Positions 1 to 8,096 of a DNA stretch of 64,000 nucleotides are shown in pieces. The translations under genes and the position numbers were made by a program. The notes below the pieces were generated by a model, which had not been told where the DNA came from, did no database searches, and saw only the letters and a list, made by a program, of their open reading frames with translations. Source of the stretch: Armatimonadota bacterium. GTDB taxonomy: Bacteria > Armatimonadota > Fimbriimonadia > Fimbriimonadales > Fimbriimonadaceae. The stretch is from assembly GCA_018268315.1 (NCBI GenBank), contig JAFDWU010000006.1, positions 62,001 to 126,000 on the forward strand. The letters run 5' to 3'. Position 1 is the stretch's first letter, and each line of letters starts with the position of its first letter.

Positions 1-63
1 GACGATAGCAAGCGGCTTTACCCGTATGCGGTGCTGTCGTACAACGTTCAGCTAGGGAAGTAA
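1..63 (+). CDS. 3' end of an unidentified protein (partial)
   Basis: An open frame runs from the window edge to a TAA at 61-63 and encodes the last 20 residues of a protein that starts outside the window. The tail alternates aromatic/aliphatic and polar residues (ending VLSYNVQLGK), which would suit a final beta strand, for example of a barrel. It converges with the pseudopilin gene, with one base between the stops. The product cannot be named from this fragment, and its reality rests only on the open frame and plausible composition. Confidence 0.35.
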   Translation, partial: DDSKRLYPYAVLSYNVQLGK

Positions 64-64
64 G

Positions 65-733
65 CTATGGGCCTCCCGCATAGTCGCCTTGTAGCTGGTC
101 CGAAGTCAGCGATCGGGCGTGGCCGTCTGCAAAGAAAGTGTTGTAACGGTAGTCCTCGATCTTGTCTCGAGCGGAATCGCTTGAATCACCTTTGGTAATT
201 GCAGACCCAAGACCGTGCCAGCAACCTGCCATGTCGTGAAGGACTATCGAAAAGGCAACATCTTCAAGAGATGATTCGGTCAGTTCTTTGAAGGCCAATG
301 TTGTGTTGTAAGCGTAGCTCGAACCGAAGGCGTTGTAGATGCCGTTCGGAAAGTTAAATAGGTGCTCATAGAGAAAGGTTGCTCCTAAGTCGCGCGGACA
401 TCGGAAAACCTGGGCTCGCGCCCCGTAATCCCTCAGCGCGGCAGGCATATCCTCCATGTTTGGGATTCTCGATTGCCAATCTGGATGCGACGACCAGATA
501 CTTGGCTTTGCTCGGTCGATGGCGTCGACCATCTGCGGGTAGTAGTCATCGTAATCGTTTTGATATATGGACACGGATGTGCCAAGCTGCCTTAAGTTCG
601 AGAGGCACGAAGTGCTGTAGGCTGTTCGACGCGCTGAAGCAAACACGGGAAACAAGGTTGCCATTAGCACGACGACGATGGCGATGACCGCCATGAGTTC
701 AACCATGGTGAACCCGGATACCCTAGCCCTCAC
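65..733 (-). CDS. Type II/IV pseudopilin with prepilin-type N-terminus
   Basis: This 222-residue protein begins with a short basic leader followed by a class III signal, SG|FTMVEL. Cleavage is expected after Gly7, with Glu at mature position 5, and is followed by a ~20-residue hydrophobic helix (MAVIAIVVVLMATLFPVF). The globular part has the look of the large H-X9-DG pseudopilin group, including FFADGHA near the C-terminus. Such proteins are processed by a prepilin peptidase and assembled by a type IV pilus or type II secretion machine. The GTG start lies inside the end of the upstream gene (11-base overlap), so the gene is the last of a four-gene operon. The machinery it uses is not adjacent; pilB and pilT lie at 44-48 kb. 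Confidence 0.85.
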   Translation of the reverse strand: MRARVSGFTMVELMAVIAIVVVLMATLFPVFASARRTAYSTSCLSNLRQLGTSVSIYQNDYDDYYPQMVDAIDRAKPSIWSSHPDWQSRIPNMEDMPAALRDYGARAQVFRCPRDLGATFLYEHLFNFPNGIYNAFGSSYAYNTTLAFKELTESSLEDVAFSIVLHDMAGCWHGLGSAITKGDSSDSARDKIEDYRYNTFFADGHARSLTSDQLQGDYAGGP

Positions 734-1727
734 TTGTAACCTTTCGTCGTCTCACAACATAGAAGACGGCGCTCACTGTCAATAAAGCAGCGGACGAAAT
801 GATAAAGATAAGTCCAGGAAGCCCTTGTTTACGGTGAAAGTGGTCCGTTGCTCCCTTGTCCACAACATAGCGACCTCCTTTTATTCTGCCGATTGTTTGA
901 TTGATGTTGTCGCGCACCCACGCTCCTTCCTTCCAATTGGGGACAAAGTCGCTTTCAGAGGGCGTTTCAGGCAAGACCTCAATTGTTGCTGTTAGCGTCT
1001 TAGTAGCGCTTCCGTACCGAAAAAGGGTTACAACCTCAGCTGGGATCGATACTTTGCCGTGCTCTTGCCACCGGGTTATTGATGTAGTCTGCTCGTCGTT
1101 ACCTACTTTTAGATCGTATACTGAGACTTGGCCCTGATGATCAGGCGACACGGTCAGAGTTTCGTTTCCGATCTCTATCTTGGTTCCTTCAAGCCTTCCG
1201 TTCCCCTCTGCAACATACTGCCAGTAAGACTTTCCTTCGGGATGGCGCAGACCTGCAAGAATTGCTGGTGTATATGCAATCCCCTTTAGATGGTCGGGAC
1301 TATCAATTGTCCCCTGATTTGCCTCCGAAACAGACGTCTCGACGTGATCTTCCGAAGCGATTATCTTCTGGTCTAGGGCAACCCCTTTGACCTTGACCCC
1401 CGTTATTGCGTCTGTAGTCAGGGCAAACGTTCTGTCTCGGATGCTAACGATCCACACGCGCGTCGCACTATGATCTCCCCACGATACTGTGACCGATCCA
1501 TCAGTCTTAATGTCTTTATGTTCTGGCGCGCCAGGCACCTCTAAATGCTCCGTAATGCGAACCTTAAACGCTCCCAGTTCTCTCTCTAGTTGGCTCTGCG
1601 ATTGGGACCAGGCAGCTGTCGGTGTCTCCCCGTAGTTACTAGCTGGTCCCAGGAAAACGATTAATGCAATTGCGGTCCTCGTCGCCCGGCGCCCCTTGCT
1701 GGGCGCTATCGACGGCTCCAAGATCAT
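723..1727 (-). CDS. Exported protein with C-terminal membrane anchor, unknown function
   Basis: I do not recognise this protein (about 334 residues from the ATG at 1727; a TTG at 1754 would add nine residues and overlap the upstream gene). The ATG sits five bases after the upstream stop, as expected for translational coupling. Visible features are an N-terminal hydrophobic segment (TAIALIVFLGPA), a long polar, beta-rich middle, and a C-terminal transmembrane helix followed by RRRK. That arrangement gives an extracytoplasmic domain held in the inner membrane. Base composition looks more AT-rich than most of the window. Position between a Cys-rich secreted protein and a pseudopilin suggests a joint role at the envelope; the role is unknown. 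Confidence 0.7.
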   Translation of the reverse strand: MILEPSIAPSKGRRATRTAIALIVFLGPASNYGETPTAAWSQSQSQLERELGAFKVRITEHLEVPGAPEHKDIKTDGSVTVSWGDHSATRVWIVSIRDRTFALTTDAITGVKVKGVALDQKIIASEDHVETSVSEANQGTIDSPDHLKGIAYTPAILAGLRHPEGKSYWQYVAEGNGRLEGTKIEIGNETLTVSPDHQGQVSVYDLKVGNDEQTTSITRWQEHGKVSIPAEVVTLFRYGSATKTLTATIEVLPETPSESDFVPNWKEGAWVRDNINQTIGRIKGGRYVVDKGATDHFHRKQGLPGLIFIISSAALLTVSAVFYVVRRRKVTSEG

Positions 1728-1732
1728 AAAAC

Positions 1733-2077
1733 TCACGGAGGTGTGCAGCCCCAATTGTTAACATACGTTTCCGAGACGAATATCGAACAATGGATATCGC
1801 TGTAGTCAATATGATGATTACATAACCTGTACGTCATGCTGCAAACGCTATCAGGGTTCCCTACATTGCAGGAACCCATGGGATACCAAAAATCATAGAC
1901 CTTCGTTATCCATGAACACCCGTCGGTATTGTTGCAATGGTCCCCTGCGCTGCACTCCATGCTTTGGACGACGTAGCCGTCGGCAACAACCCCGCTTCCC
2001 AGTACAGCTACCGTCAAGCATAGAATGAGGCTTTGCCGCGATAGGCGGCGGATTGACTTTTCACGTTTCGTTTTCAC
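1733..2077 (-). CDS. Small Cys-rich secreted protein, unknown function
   Basis: A 114-residue product with a basic N-region and a hydrophobic signal peptide (LILCLTVAVLGSGVVA), then a mature part of ~80 residues holding eight cysteines (MEC, HC, GC, SC, VC, LC, HC, GC), an even number that suggests four disulfides. The GTG start is set by a near-perfect Shine-Dalgarno sequence, AGGAGGA on the minus strand at 2088-2094, ten bases away. It follows a MauE/DoxX-like gene, a family tied to thiol redox outside the cytoplasm. No family is recognised; it could be a secreted structural peptide, toxin or redox substrate. Confidence 0.7.
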   Translation of the reverse strand: MKTKREKSIRRLSRQSLILCLTVAVLGSGVVADGYVVQSMECSAGDHCNNTDGCSWITKVYDFWYPMGSCNVGNPDSVCSMTYRLCNHHIDYSDIHCSIFVSETYVNNWGCTPP

Positions 2078-2109
2078 TCTAGATTATTCCTCCTGTGGTT
2101 CTCCAGTAA

Positions 2110-2565
2110 TCATGCTGACGCTGGACTCGTGCTAATTCGCGAATTTGCCACTTTTTCAAAGCAGCGCGTCGCGATTAAGAAGTAGACCCCGCTCGCGAGT
2201 AGTTGATACTTCGGTTCGAGGCGGAAAAGTGGTCCGAAGCAGTAGCAGGGAACCGTCACATGCGCAACGATTCTATACAACGCATAGGCGCAGAACACGG
2301 CAAAGAGCCCGAGGGCTGCCGCTGAAGCTAAGGCCAGCGTTCGTTTCCAGAGCAGTCCCGTGGCGATTGCAAGTTCAAGTGCGAGGATGATGAGCACAAG
2401 CGGGACAATCATCTCGGGGGGTAAGACCTTGAGCGAGTGGACAGTTGAGATGAATCGATCCAGAGCGACTATCTTGCCAGTAAACGCTACGAGAAGGCAA
2501 ACCGATATCAGGAGCCTGCTTCCAAGGGCTGGGCCAACTATTGCGGGATCGAAAAGGCGCCTCAC
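2110..2565 (-). CDS. MauE/DoxX-like integral membrane protein
   Basis: A 151-residue protein with about four transmembrane helices and a CYCFG motif around residue 107. The C-x-C-F-G signature and helix layout match the MauE branch of the DoxX-like superfamily; MauE is needed to mature the disulfide-rich small subunit of methylamine dehydrogenase. That role makes the adjacent eight-cysteine secreted protein a natural substrate candidate, which is inference. It starts with GTG and is first in the minus-strand operon. The 171 bases upstream (2566-2736) are AT-rich and probably hold the promoter, but I cannot pick a convincing -35/-10 pair there. Confidence 0.75.
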   Translation of the reverse strand: MRRLFDPAIVGPALGSRLLISVCLLVAFTGKIVALDRFISTVHSLKVLPPEMIVPLVLIILALELAIATGLLWKRTLALASAAALGLFAVFCAYALYRIVAHVTVPCYCFGPLFRLEPKYQLLASGVYFLIATRCFEKVANSRISTSPASA

Positions 2566-2736
2566 TAATTTCTCAACAACTGTGCTTGATCAGTATTGTA
2601 CTACAGCATTTCACCGTAATAGGACAAAAAGTAGAGAAATAATAGTTAAGCATTATTTAAGGCAAGGCATAGCCGGACGACGGTCAAAGGTTTGGTGCGT
2701 CGTTAGTTATTTTGCGAGGGTTGTTACATTGGCGGC

Positions 2737-3903
2737 TCAAGGTTCTGATCGAGGCGCGGAAGATGGCGAGCCAAGGAGTGCTTGCAGAGCAATCTTAACC
2801 TCCGCCAGCTTCACGCCCTCAACCAGTTTCAGCATCAAATTCGGATCCCAAATCTCCCCGTTTTTCGCCGCCCAATAGGCGTAAAGGAAGGTCGAGCCTT
2901 CCAGAGAAGCAGGCTGTACGCAATGGTCGAAGCCTGTGAACAGCGGGAAGAGGTCCAGCCCCCACTTCATCGAACTGGTCAGCATCGCTTTCGCCCGCGC
3001 GACATCCTGCTCCTTCAGCTCTTGCGCTGCGCGCCCCAAGGCGGCCCTCTGCTCCACGCTCAGCCCCTCCATCAAGACCCCGAGCCGGAAGCCGGCGGGA
3101 TTGCCGATCAGCCCCGCCTCCGGCGTGTACGCCGCGCCTAGCTTCTCTCGCAGGACCTGAAACGCCAAGCTGCCCTTGCCAGAACCCAAGCACGCCGCCG
3201 CCACCAGCATCGCCGGAGAGAACTTTGAAGCAGGCTTGGAAATGAAAGCGGGAATCTTCTGGCCAGCAAAGAATCGGCTTTCCAAAGAGCGCTGGAACGG
3301 ATGGAGGCCGGAATCCGCAGGCGGGAGCAGCCCGTAAGGGTCACGCCGCCAAATCGGCGTCATCGTGCCGCTGGGAATCGCCCCTGAGTAGCAGATCACC
3401 ACGGATCCGGAGTTGCACAGCCGGTCCGTCAAGTTTTGCAGCAGCTCGGTATCGGCCCCACCGGTGAGTTTCGGCCACAGCAGGCGCTTGTAAGCGGGCT
3501 CACCAAAGCCTGAGAGTTCTTGCCGCGCGGCATCAATTTGGTCATCGGTGAACTGGCGCTGCCGCAGAACCGAAGCGAGCGCGTGGTTCGCGGCTTCAAT
3601 GTTTACCAAAGCGCAGTTGAAGGAAATTCGTAGGTTGTCCAACCCCGCCCGGACCGCGAAACGAGATGTGTAGCGCCGAAGGCTTGTCCGGGTGGCGGAA
3701 TCTCGCAGGAGCTGGCAAAGCAGCGGCATCGCGCCCCCTTCCTCCGGCTGAAAGTCGGCTGGGAAGCACGCTACGCATTCCACGTGCACGTAGGTGGCGT
3801 TCGCGTTTGGCACCTCAAGAATGCGCGGGACGTTGGCCTGCGCCAACAACAGAGCGAAGGCAAGAATCACGAGCCGAACCCCTCGCCGACGCTTGTCACG
3901 CAC
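2737..3903 (-). CDS. M16-family peptidase homolog, non-catalytic subunit, exported
   Basis: A 388-residue protein with a basic, hydrophobic signal peptide (RLVILAFALLLAQA). The body has M16-like features: an N-terminal half with paired helices (VNIEAANHALASVLRQR) and a C-terminal part with the AYTPEAG element seen in the second lobe of M16 enzymes. No HXXEH zinc motif is visible, so it should not cleave peptides alone. It overlaps the catalytic partner gene by 37 bases, implying coupled synthesis. Pairs of one active and one inactive M16 subunit are a known heterodimer design (mitochondrial processing peptidase and bacterial equivalents). Family assignment of this degenerate subunit is less certain than that of its partner. 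Confidence 0.7.
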   Translation of the reverse strand: MRDKRRRGVRLVILAFALLLAQANVPRILEVPNANATYVHVECVACFPADFQPEEGGAMPLLCQLLRDSATRTSLRRYTSRFAVRAGLDNLRISFNCALVNIEAANHALASVLRQRQFTDDQIDAARQELSGFGEPAYKRLLWPKLTGGADTELLQNLTDRLCNSGSVVICYSGAIPSGTMTPIWRRDPYGLLPPADSGLHPFQRSLESRFFAGQKIPAFISKPASKFSPAMLVAAACLGSGKGSLAFQVLREKLGAAYTPEAGLIGNPAGFRLGVLMEGLSVEQRAALGRAAQELKEQDVARAKAMLTSSMKWGLDLFPLFTGFDHCVQPASLEGSTFLYAYWAAKNGEIWDPNLMLKLVEGVKLAEVKIALQALLGSPSSAPRSEP

Positions 3904-5018
3904 TGGCCGGTCTTAAATTTCGCCACCGCTGCAATAAAGTCTTTGCGGGAAATTGAGGAGAGATTATCGATCAGCGTCTCGATCCTCATCGCGCGGTCTT
4001 GGGCGGCAATCAGCCCTCGCAGGAAGCAAGAGGAACTTGGGTTGGCAAGCTGCTGGGCCATCCAGCTTCGGGCCAGATTCACGCCTACCGGATAGAGGTC
4101 GACGGTCTGGTTCGCATCCAGCCCGTCAATCATCATCCCGAGGCCGGAATTCGCATCCGTTTGATACAGCCCAATCAATCCATGCGAGGCGCTGGGGGTG
4201 AACACCAACTCCGCTCCCTCGGCGCGGCTCTGCAAGGCGAGCGCCGCCGCCAGCAGAGCGGCGGTCTCGGGAAGCTCAATTCCTCCCATCAACGCCGCCC
4301 GGCACTCGCCGAATTCTTTGGACGTCGCTCGTCCTGGTTTGCCCTCGGGCCGGTAGGCATAGGGGGACACGCCAATGTCGGCCCGGGTTGCCAGCATGCT
4401 GCGCAGGCTCTTAGCCAGCGGCTCGATCGGCGCGGGGCCGCTGATGAAGACAGATATGTTCGCGGGCGCTAGGAGCCTTCCGATTAGCTCATCAAGCTCA
4501 ATCGGAACAGTCTTGTGAATGATTTCAGGATTGCCGAGCGGGTTCAGTCCCCGCGCGCCAAACGCAACCTCCCACGCGCTGTTCAGCAGGTCCTCATCGT
4601 GCCCAGCTATTTCGAGATCGATAATCTTCGCCTCGTGGTCAATCGCTTCCTGGGTTGCTCCCGCAGGCTTCAGCAGCTCTTTAAGGGCGGAGAGGGCAAA
4701 GGCAGTCTCGCTGGGTGGGGCCATGATTTCAAACTGCATGGCGTCGCGAAGAGTGTTGGCGTGAATGAAGCAACCGTGCGATTCCAAACGCGCTCCAAGC
4801 GCGCCATCTAGGCCGCGAACGAGTATGTGCTCGGCTAGGTGCCGCCGTCCGTGCGTCTCGGGACTCTCGGTGGCGGATCGATTGCCAAGCCAAAGCTGGA
4901 TCGACTCATACCGCGCCGCGGGTTGCCGTTCCACAAAGTAGTAGCTGTTGTTTGGCAGGGTTGCATGCGCCTGGTCGGGCTGAATCTGCAGGCACAACAG
5001 GGCAACGAGCGGCAGCAT
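3867..5018 (-). CDS. M16-family zinc metallopeptidase, catalytic subunit, exported
   Basis: A 383-residue protein with the inverted zinc motif HLAEH (His60, Glu63, His64) of pitrilysin/insulinase peptidases. A downstream acidic stretch, KIIDLEIAGHDED, supplies the third ligand, most likely Glu136, about 72 residues after the motif as in the family. The N-terminus (MLPLVALLCLQIQ) resembles a short signal peptide, so the enzyme is probably periplasmic. Its length suits a half-size M16 subunit that needs a partner, which the overlapping downstream gene provides. Its ATG directly follows the reductase stop codon with no gap. The substrate is unknown. Confidence 0.8.
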   Translation of the reverse strand: MLPLVALLCLQIQPDQAHATLPNNSYYFVERQPAARYESIQLWLGNRSATESPETHGRRHLAEHILVRGLDGALGARLESHGCFIHANTLRDAMQFEIMAPPSETAFALSALKELLKPAGATQEAIDHEAKIIDLEIAGHDEDLLNSAWEVAFGARGLNPLGNPEIIHKTVPIELDELIGRLLAPANISVFISGPAPIEPLAKSLRSMLATRADIGVSPYAYRPEGKPGRATSKEFGECRAALMGGIELPETAALLAAALALQSRAEGAELVFTPSASHGLIGLYQTDANSGLGMMIDGLDANQTVDLYPVGVNLARSWMAQQLANPSSSCFLRGLIAAQDRAMRIETLIDNLSSISRKDFIAAVAKFKTGQCVTSVGEGFGS

Positions 5019-5795
5019 CTAGTGGAAGTAGCTCGCTCCGTTGATATCGATCACCACGCCGCTAAGGTAGCTGGCCTCATCGCTGACCAGGAATGCGGCG
5101 GCGGCGGCGCAATCGGCGGGGGTGGCCATTCGCCCAAGCGGAATGCCCTCCAGAATCGTGGACAATCTTTCTTCCATGCCTTCGCGCGCCATTGCGGTAT
5201 CCACCCAGCCGGGGGCGATGCCAAAGACGCCAATTTTATGTGGCGCAAGCTCCACCGCCATGCTGCGGGTCAGGTTAATCAGCGCCGCCTTCGAGGCCGC
5301 GTAGATGCTGGCCCCTGGTTCGCCACGGAATCCAACTCTGCTCGCTACATTCAAAATTCTTCCACTGCCTTTCTTGGAAAAGTGTTTCGCCGCCGCGCGG
5401 GCTAGATACAGCGGCGACAAGAAATTGACGCCCAAGGTGCGGTGGACATTCGCTTTGAAAACGGTGTCCGTGGTTTTCAGAAGCTCCATCGGCATGTAGA
5501 TGCCCGCATTGTTCACCAGCGCGTGAATCTCTCCATCGCCAAGCGCCTGCTCAAAGAGCTTCGTGGCATTATCCGGCTCGCTCAGATCGGTGGCATAGGC
5601 GCCCTTGGCCCGTTTGCCAAGTTCCTTCACGATGCTGTGAAGTTCGTCGGAGTCGGTGCTTGCGTGAAGGGCAATGTCCCACCCTTCCATCGCAAGTTTT
5701 GTTGCAATCGCGCGCCCGATGCCTCGGGAGGAGCCGGTGACAAGCACTCTTCGGGAAGTCATTGAAGCTATTTTGACCGATGAGGAGTAAGTCAT
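5019..5795 (-). CDS. Short-chain dehydrogenase/reductase (FabG/YmfI-like)
   Basis: This 258-residue NAD(P)-dependent oxidoreductase has the Rossmann nucleotide motif TGSSRGIG, the NNAG motif, and a catalytic Ser with YAASK (Tyr/Lys). It closely resembles 3-oxoacyl-ACP reductases. The genomic partners matter: an SDR beside two M16 peptidase genes mirrors the ymfF-ymfH-ymfI arrangement of Firmicutes, where YmfI reduces the 5-aminopentanone group on elongation factor P. Whether that chemistry applies here is uncertain, because the M16 partners look exported. A second in-frame ATG at 5762 would remove 11 residues; a weak AAGGA upstream of 5795 slightly favours the longer form. Confidence 0.88.
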   Translation of the reverse strand: MTYSSSVKIASMTSRRVLVTGSSRGIGRAIATKLAMEGWDIALHASTDSDELHSIVKELGKRAKGAYATDLSEPDNATKLFEQALGDGEIHALVNNAGIYMPMELLKTTDTVFKANVHRTLGVNFLSPLYLARAAAKHFSKKGSGRILNVASRVGFRGEPGASIYAASKAALINLTRSMAVELAPHKIGVFGIAPGWVDTAMAREGMEERLSTILEGIPLGRMATPADCAAAAAFLVSDEASYLSGVVIDINGASYFH

Positions 5796-5841
5796 ATTTG
5801 AAAGCGAATTCCTTCGCCTTCGCTCTACAATTTAAAAGAAT

Positions 5842-7128
5842 ATGAAATTGCGCTATCTCATGCTTGCTGCCGCGCCTTTAGTGGTGTTCATGGCTCCTCA
5901 TTCTGTGCCAGATTCGCCCAAAGCAAAGAAGAATCCCACATACGCGGGAGAAGTTGGGCGATTGCTTAACACCAAGTGTGTGGAGTGTCATCGGCCAGGT
6001 CAGGTAGCGCCGTTCTCGCTAATCGGCTACGACAATGCCCGCAAGTGGGCCGACCAGATTGCGGAAGTCACCGGTCGCCGCATCATGCCGCCTTGGAAGG
6101 CAGTGCATGGCTATGGCGATTTTCAAGGAGAGCGCCTCCTCTCGCAAGACGAGATCGATACTCTGAAGAATTGGAGCGAGGCGGGAGCGCCGCGCGGCGA
6201 TGCGAAGTCAGAGCCCAAGCCGCCGAAGTTTGAATCCGAATGGGCGCTGGGCAAGCCGGACATGATCGTGACCGCGGATAAGGAGTACCACCTTAGCGCC
6301 GAAGGCGACGATGTTTATCGCAATTTCATTCTTAAGCCCAAATTCGACAAAGCGACCTGGGTCGACGGCGTTGACGTTCGCCCAGGCAATCCAAAGATTG
6401 TCCATCATGTGATCCTCTATCTCGACAACAAAGGCGCAGCTCGCAAGTTGGAACAGGCGACGAAGGATGGCCAGCTGGGTTACACCTCGTTCGGCGGTCC
6501 TGGCTTCGTTCCCACCGGCGGCCTTGGAGGCTGGGCGCCTGGATTGGCGCCGCAGCGCTCGCGCCCAGGAACAGGAATTCTCGTGCAGCCAGGCTCGGAA
6601 ATCGTGATGCAGGTCCACTATCACAAATCCGGAAAGCCGGAGACTGACCAGACGAAGGTGGCAATTTACTTCCCGAAGGTTCAGCCGAAGGAAGAGATCA
6701 AGAGCCTTTGGCTCTTCAATTTCTCGATCAAGATTCCCGCGGGCGAGGCCCATTCTGACCAGAGCATCACCCACACGCTTAAGAACGACATGACGGTGTT
6801 CACGGTGATGCCGCACATGCACTTGCTAGGGCGATCAATGAAGGCCGAAGCGACGTTGCCGAATGGCAAGGTTGTGCCGCTCATTCGGGTTGACGATTGG
6901 GACTTCAACTGGCAGCTATCGTATCGATACAAGCAGCCCCTATTCCTGCCCAAGGGCACAGTGATCAAGGTGGATGCGGTCTATGATAACTCGATACACA
7001 ATCCACGGAACCCGAGCAATCCGCCGAAGACGGTTTGGTGGGGCGAGCAGACGACCGACGAGATGTTCATCCTCATCATGTCCGGCCTTTCTAAGGCCAG
7101 CGCAAGGGATATGTTCCTAGACGGCTAG
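5842..7128 (+). CDS. Cytochrome c / type II copper monooxygenase-like fusion protein
   Basis: A 428-residue exported protein. After a signal peptide comes a c-type haem site, CVECH (Cys46, Cys49, His50), in a small cytochrome domain that reaches to about residue 120. The rest resembles the ascorbate-dependent type II copper monooxygenase fold of peptidylglycine hydroxylase: a His pair in IVHHVIL, HYH in MQVHYHKSG, HMH in MPHMHLLG, and a late Met-rich strand (EMFILIM) that could supply the Met ligand. This places copper sites next to a haem that could feed them electrons in the periplasm. The substrate is unknown. The stop is one base from the convergent gene's stop. Confidence 0.8.
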   Translation: MKLRYLMLAAAPLVVFMAPHSVPDSPKAKKNPTYAGEVGRLLNTKCVECHRPGQVAPFSLIGYDNARKWADQIAEVTGRRIMPPWKAVHGYGDFQGERLLSQDEIDTLKNWSEAGAPRGDAKSEPKPPKFESEWALGKPDMIVTADKEYHLSAEGDDVYRNFILKPKFDKATWVDGVDVRPGNPKIVHHVILYLDNKGAARKLEQATKDGQLGYTSFGGPGFVPTGGLGGWAPGLAPQRSRPGTGILVQPGSEIVMQVHYHKSGKPETDQTKVAIYFPKVQPKEEIKSLWLFNFSIKIPAGEAHSDQSITHTLKNDMTVFTVMPHMHLLGRSMKAEATLPNGKVVPLIRVDDWDFNWQLSYRYKQPLFLPKGTVIKVDAVYDNSIHNPRNPSNPPKTVWWGEQTTDEMFILIMSGLSKASARDMFLDG

Positions 7129-7129
7129 G

Positions 7130-7849
7130 CTACTTCTTCGTTCGCTGATCAGATACGGGAACGCCTTTTGCCGGCTGAGTTAAGAAAAGCTCGGCTGGCA
7201 GGTCACCTGTTTCGACCCACTTCAGGTTCCAACGCTGAAGATCATCCGGACTGCGCTCACCCATCCAAGGCGGCGTGTAGCCTTCGTTCGTGTACTCGAT
7301 CAGGATGGGCAGCGTTTTGCCGTTGATCGACTTATAGAAACAATCGACCTTGCCGTAGCTGCTCGGGACTTCAAAGTGAACCCCGTCCATGCCATCTCGC
7401 TTGATAGCAGTGATGGGGGAAGTCGCCGGAACGAGGGCATCGAATCCGGCTTTGCCTTCAATCATGTAGTAGAGCGGGGAGGTGTGCCATCCGCCTCTCG
7501 CTGCTAGCGAGCCGTGGGCGTCGAACAGCTTGCACGGGTCTCGGAGAACGGCTGGCTGGCTGTCATCCAGGGGGTCAATCAGCATCTGCTTTCCATCGAA
7601 AACGACGATCAAACCGCCGCCCCAATAGGATTCGGTGTCCAGCCGGTATTCAGCCTCTTTGCGCGTAAGGGTCACCGACTCGCCCGCATAAAAGGGGCCG
7701 TCCTTTGCTATTCGCTCTCCATTGGCCATCTGAAGCTCGTAGTTGCGGGCACTGCTAACGGCGTCGAACAAATCGCGCAACGACTTTTCGGCGCTCCGAT
7801 CCGGTGGCGGAGGAGCGAGAAGGAGGGCAAAAACCAATGGGAGGATCAT
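7130..7849 (-). CDS. Exported protein, possibly LolA/MucB-like fold
   Basis: A 239-residue protein with a very short signal peptide (MILPLVFALLLAPPPP). Alternating strands such as AEYRLDTES, GGLIVVFDGKQML and GVHFEVPSSYGKVDCFYKSINGKTLPILIEY recall the half-barrel of LolA/RseB-like periplasmic proteins, where a lipid or peptide ligand is carried. Two cysteines could pair. I cannot assign a function. It faces the cytochrome gene tail to tail and is preceded by the zinc-ribbon peptide gene on the same strand. Confidence 0.65.
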   Translation of the reverse strand: MILPLVFALLLAPPPPDRSAEKSLRDLFDAVSSARNYELQMANGERIAKDGPFYAGESVTLTRKEAEYRLDTESYWGGGLIVVFDGKQMLIDPLDDSQPAVLRDPCKLFDAHGSLAARGGWHTSPLYYMIEGKAGFDALVPATSPITAIKRDGMDGVHFEVPSSYGKVDCFYKSINGKTLPILIEYTNEGYTPPWMGERSPDDLQRWNLKWVETGDLPAELFLTQPAKGVPVSDQRTKK

Positions 7850-7891
7850 AGTGTGAGCTTACAGGAACTTGCGGCCATATGCAAGGACCGT

Positions 7892-8053
7892 TTACTTGAC
7901 GGAAAAGTTGGATTGATCCTTTGAACTGGCAGATTCCGCCAAATCCATCGGCTTGCCGCACTTGCTGCACCGGATCGGCGCTTCCGCCTTTGCATACTTC
8001 TCGCCGCACGAAGGGCACACTTTTTCGCGCGAATCCTGCTGTTCCTGCGGCAT
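7892..8053 (-). CDS. 53-residue zinc-ribbon peptide
   Basis: Starting at the ATG at 8053, the product has two CXXC pairs (CPSCGEKY, then CSKCGKPM) 14-15 residues apart, the minimal zinc-ribbon pattern of small bacterial proteins that bind nucleic acid or act as modules. A longer reading to 8227 would overlap the divergent kinase gene and has no zinc-ribbon content, so the short form is preferred. It lies 42 bases from the downstream hypothetical gene. Function unknown. Confidence 0.55.
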   Translation of the reverse strand: MPQEQQDSREKVCPSCGEKYAKAEAPIRCSKCGKPMDLAESASSKDQSNFSVK

Positions 8054-8096
8054 TTGAAGTCTTAACACGCCTATTTGGACGTCGGGAACGTCGTTA

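Noticed and set aside
2566-2736. Promoter pair for the MauE-like operon (TTGCCT and TATTAT on the minus strand)
   Set aside because: The spacing is only 15 bases and alternatives are equally poor, so I do not list it as a feature.
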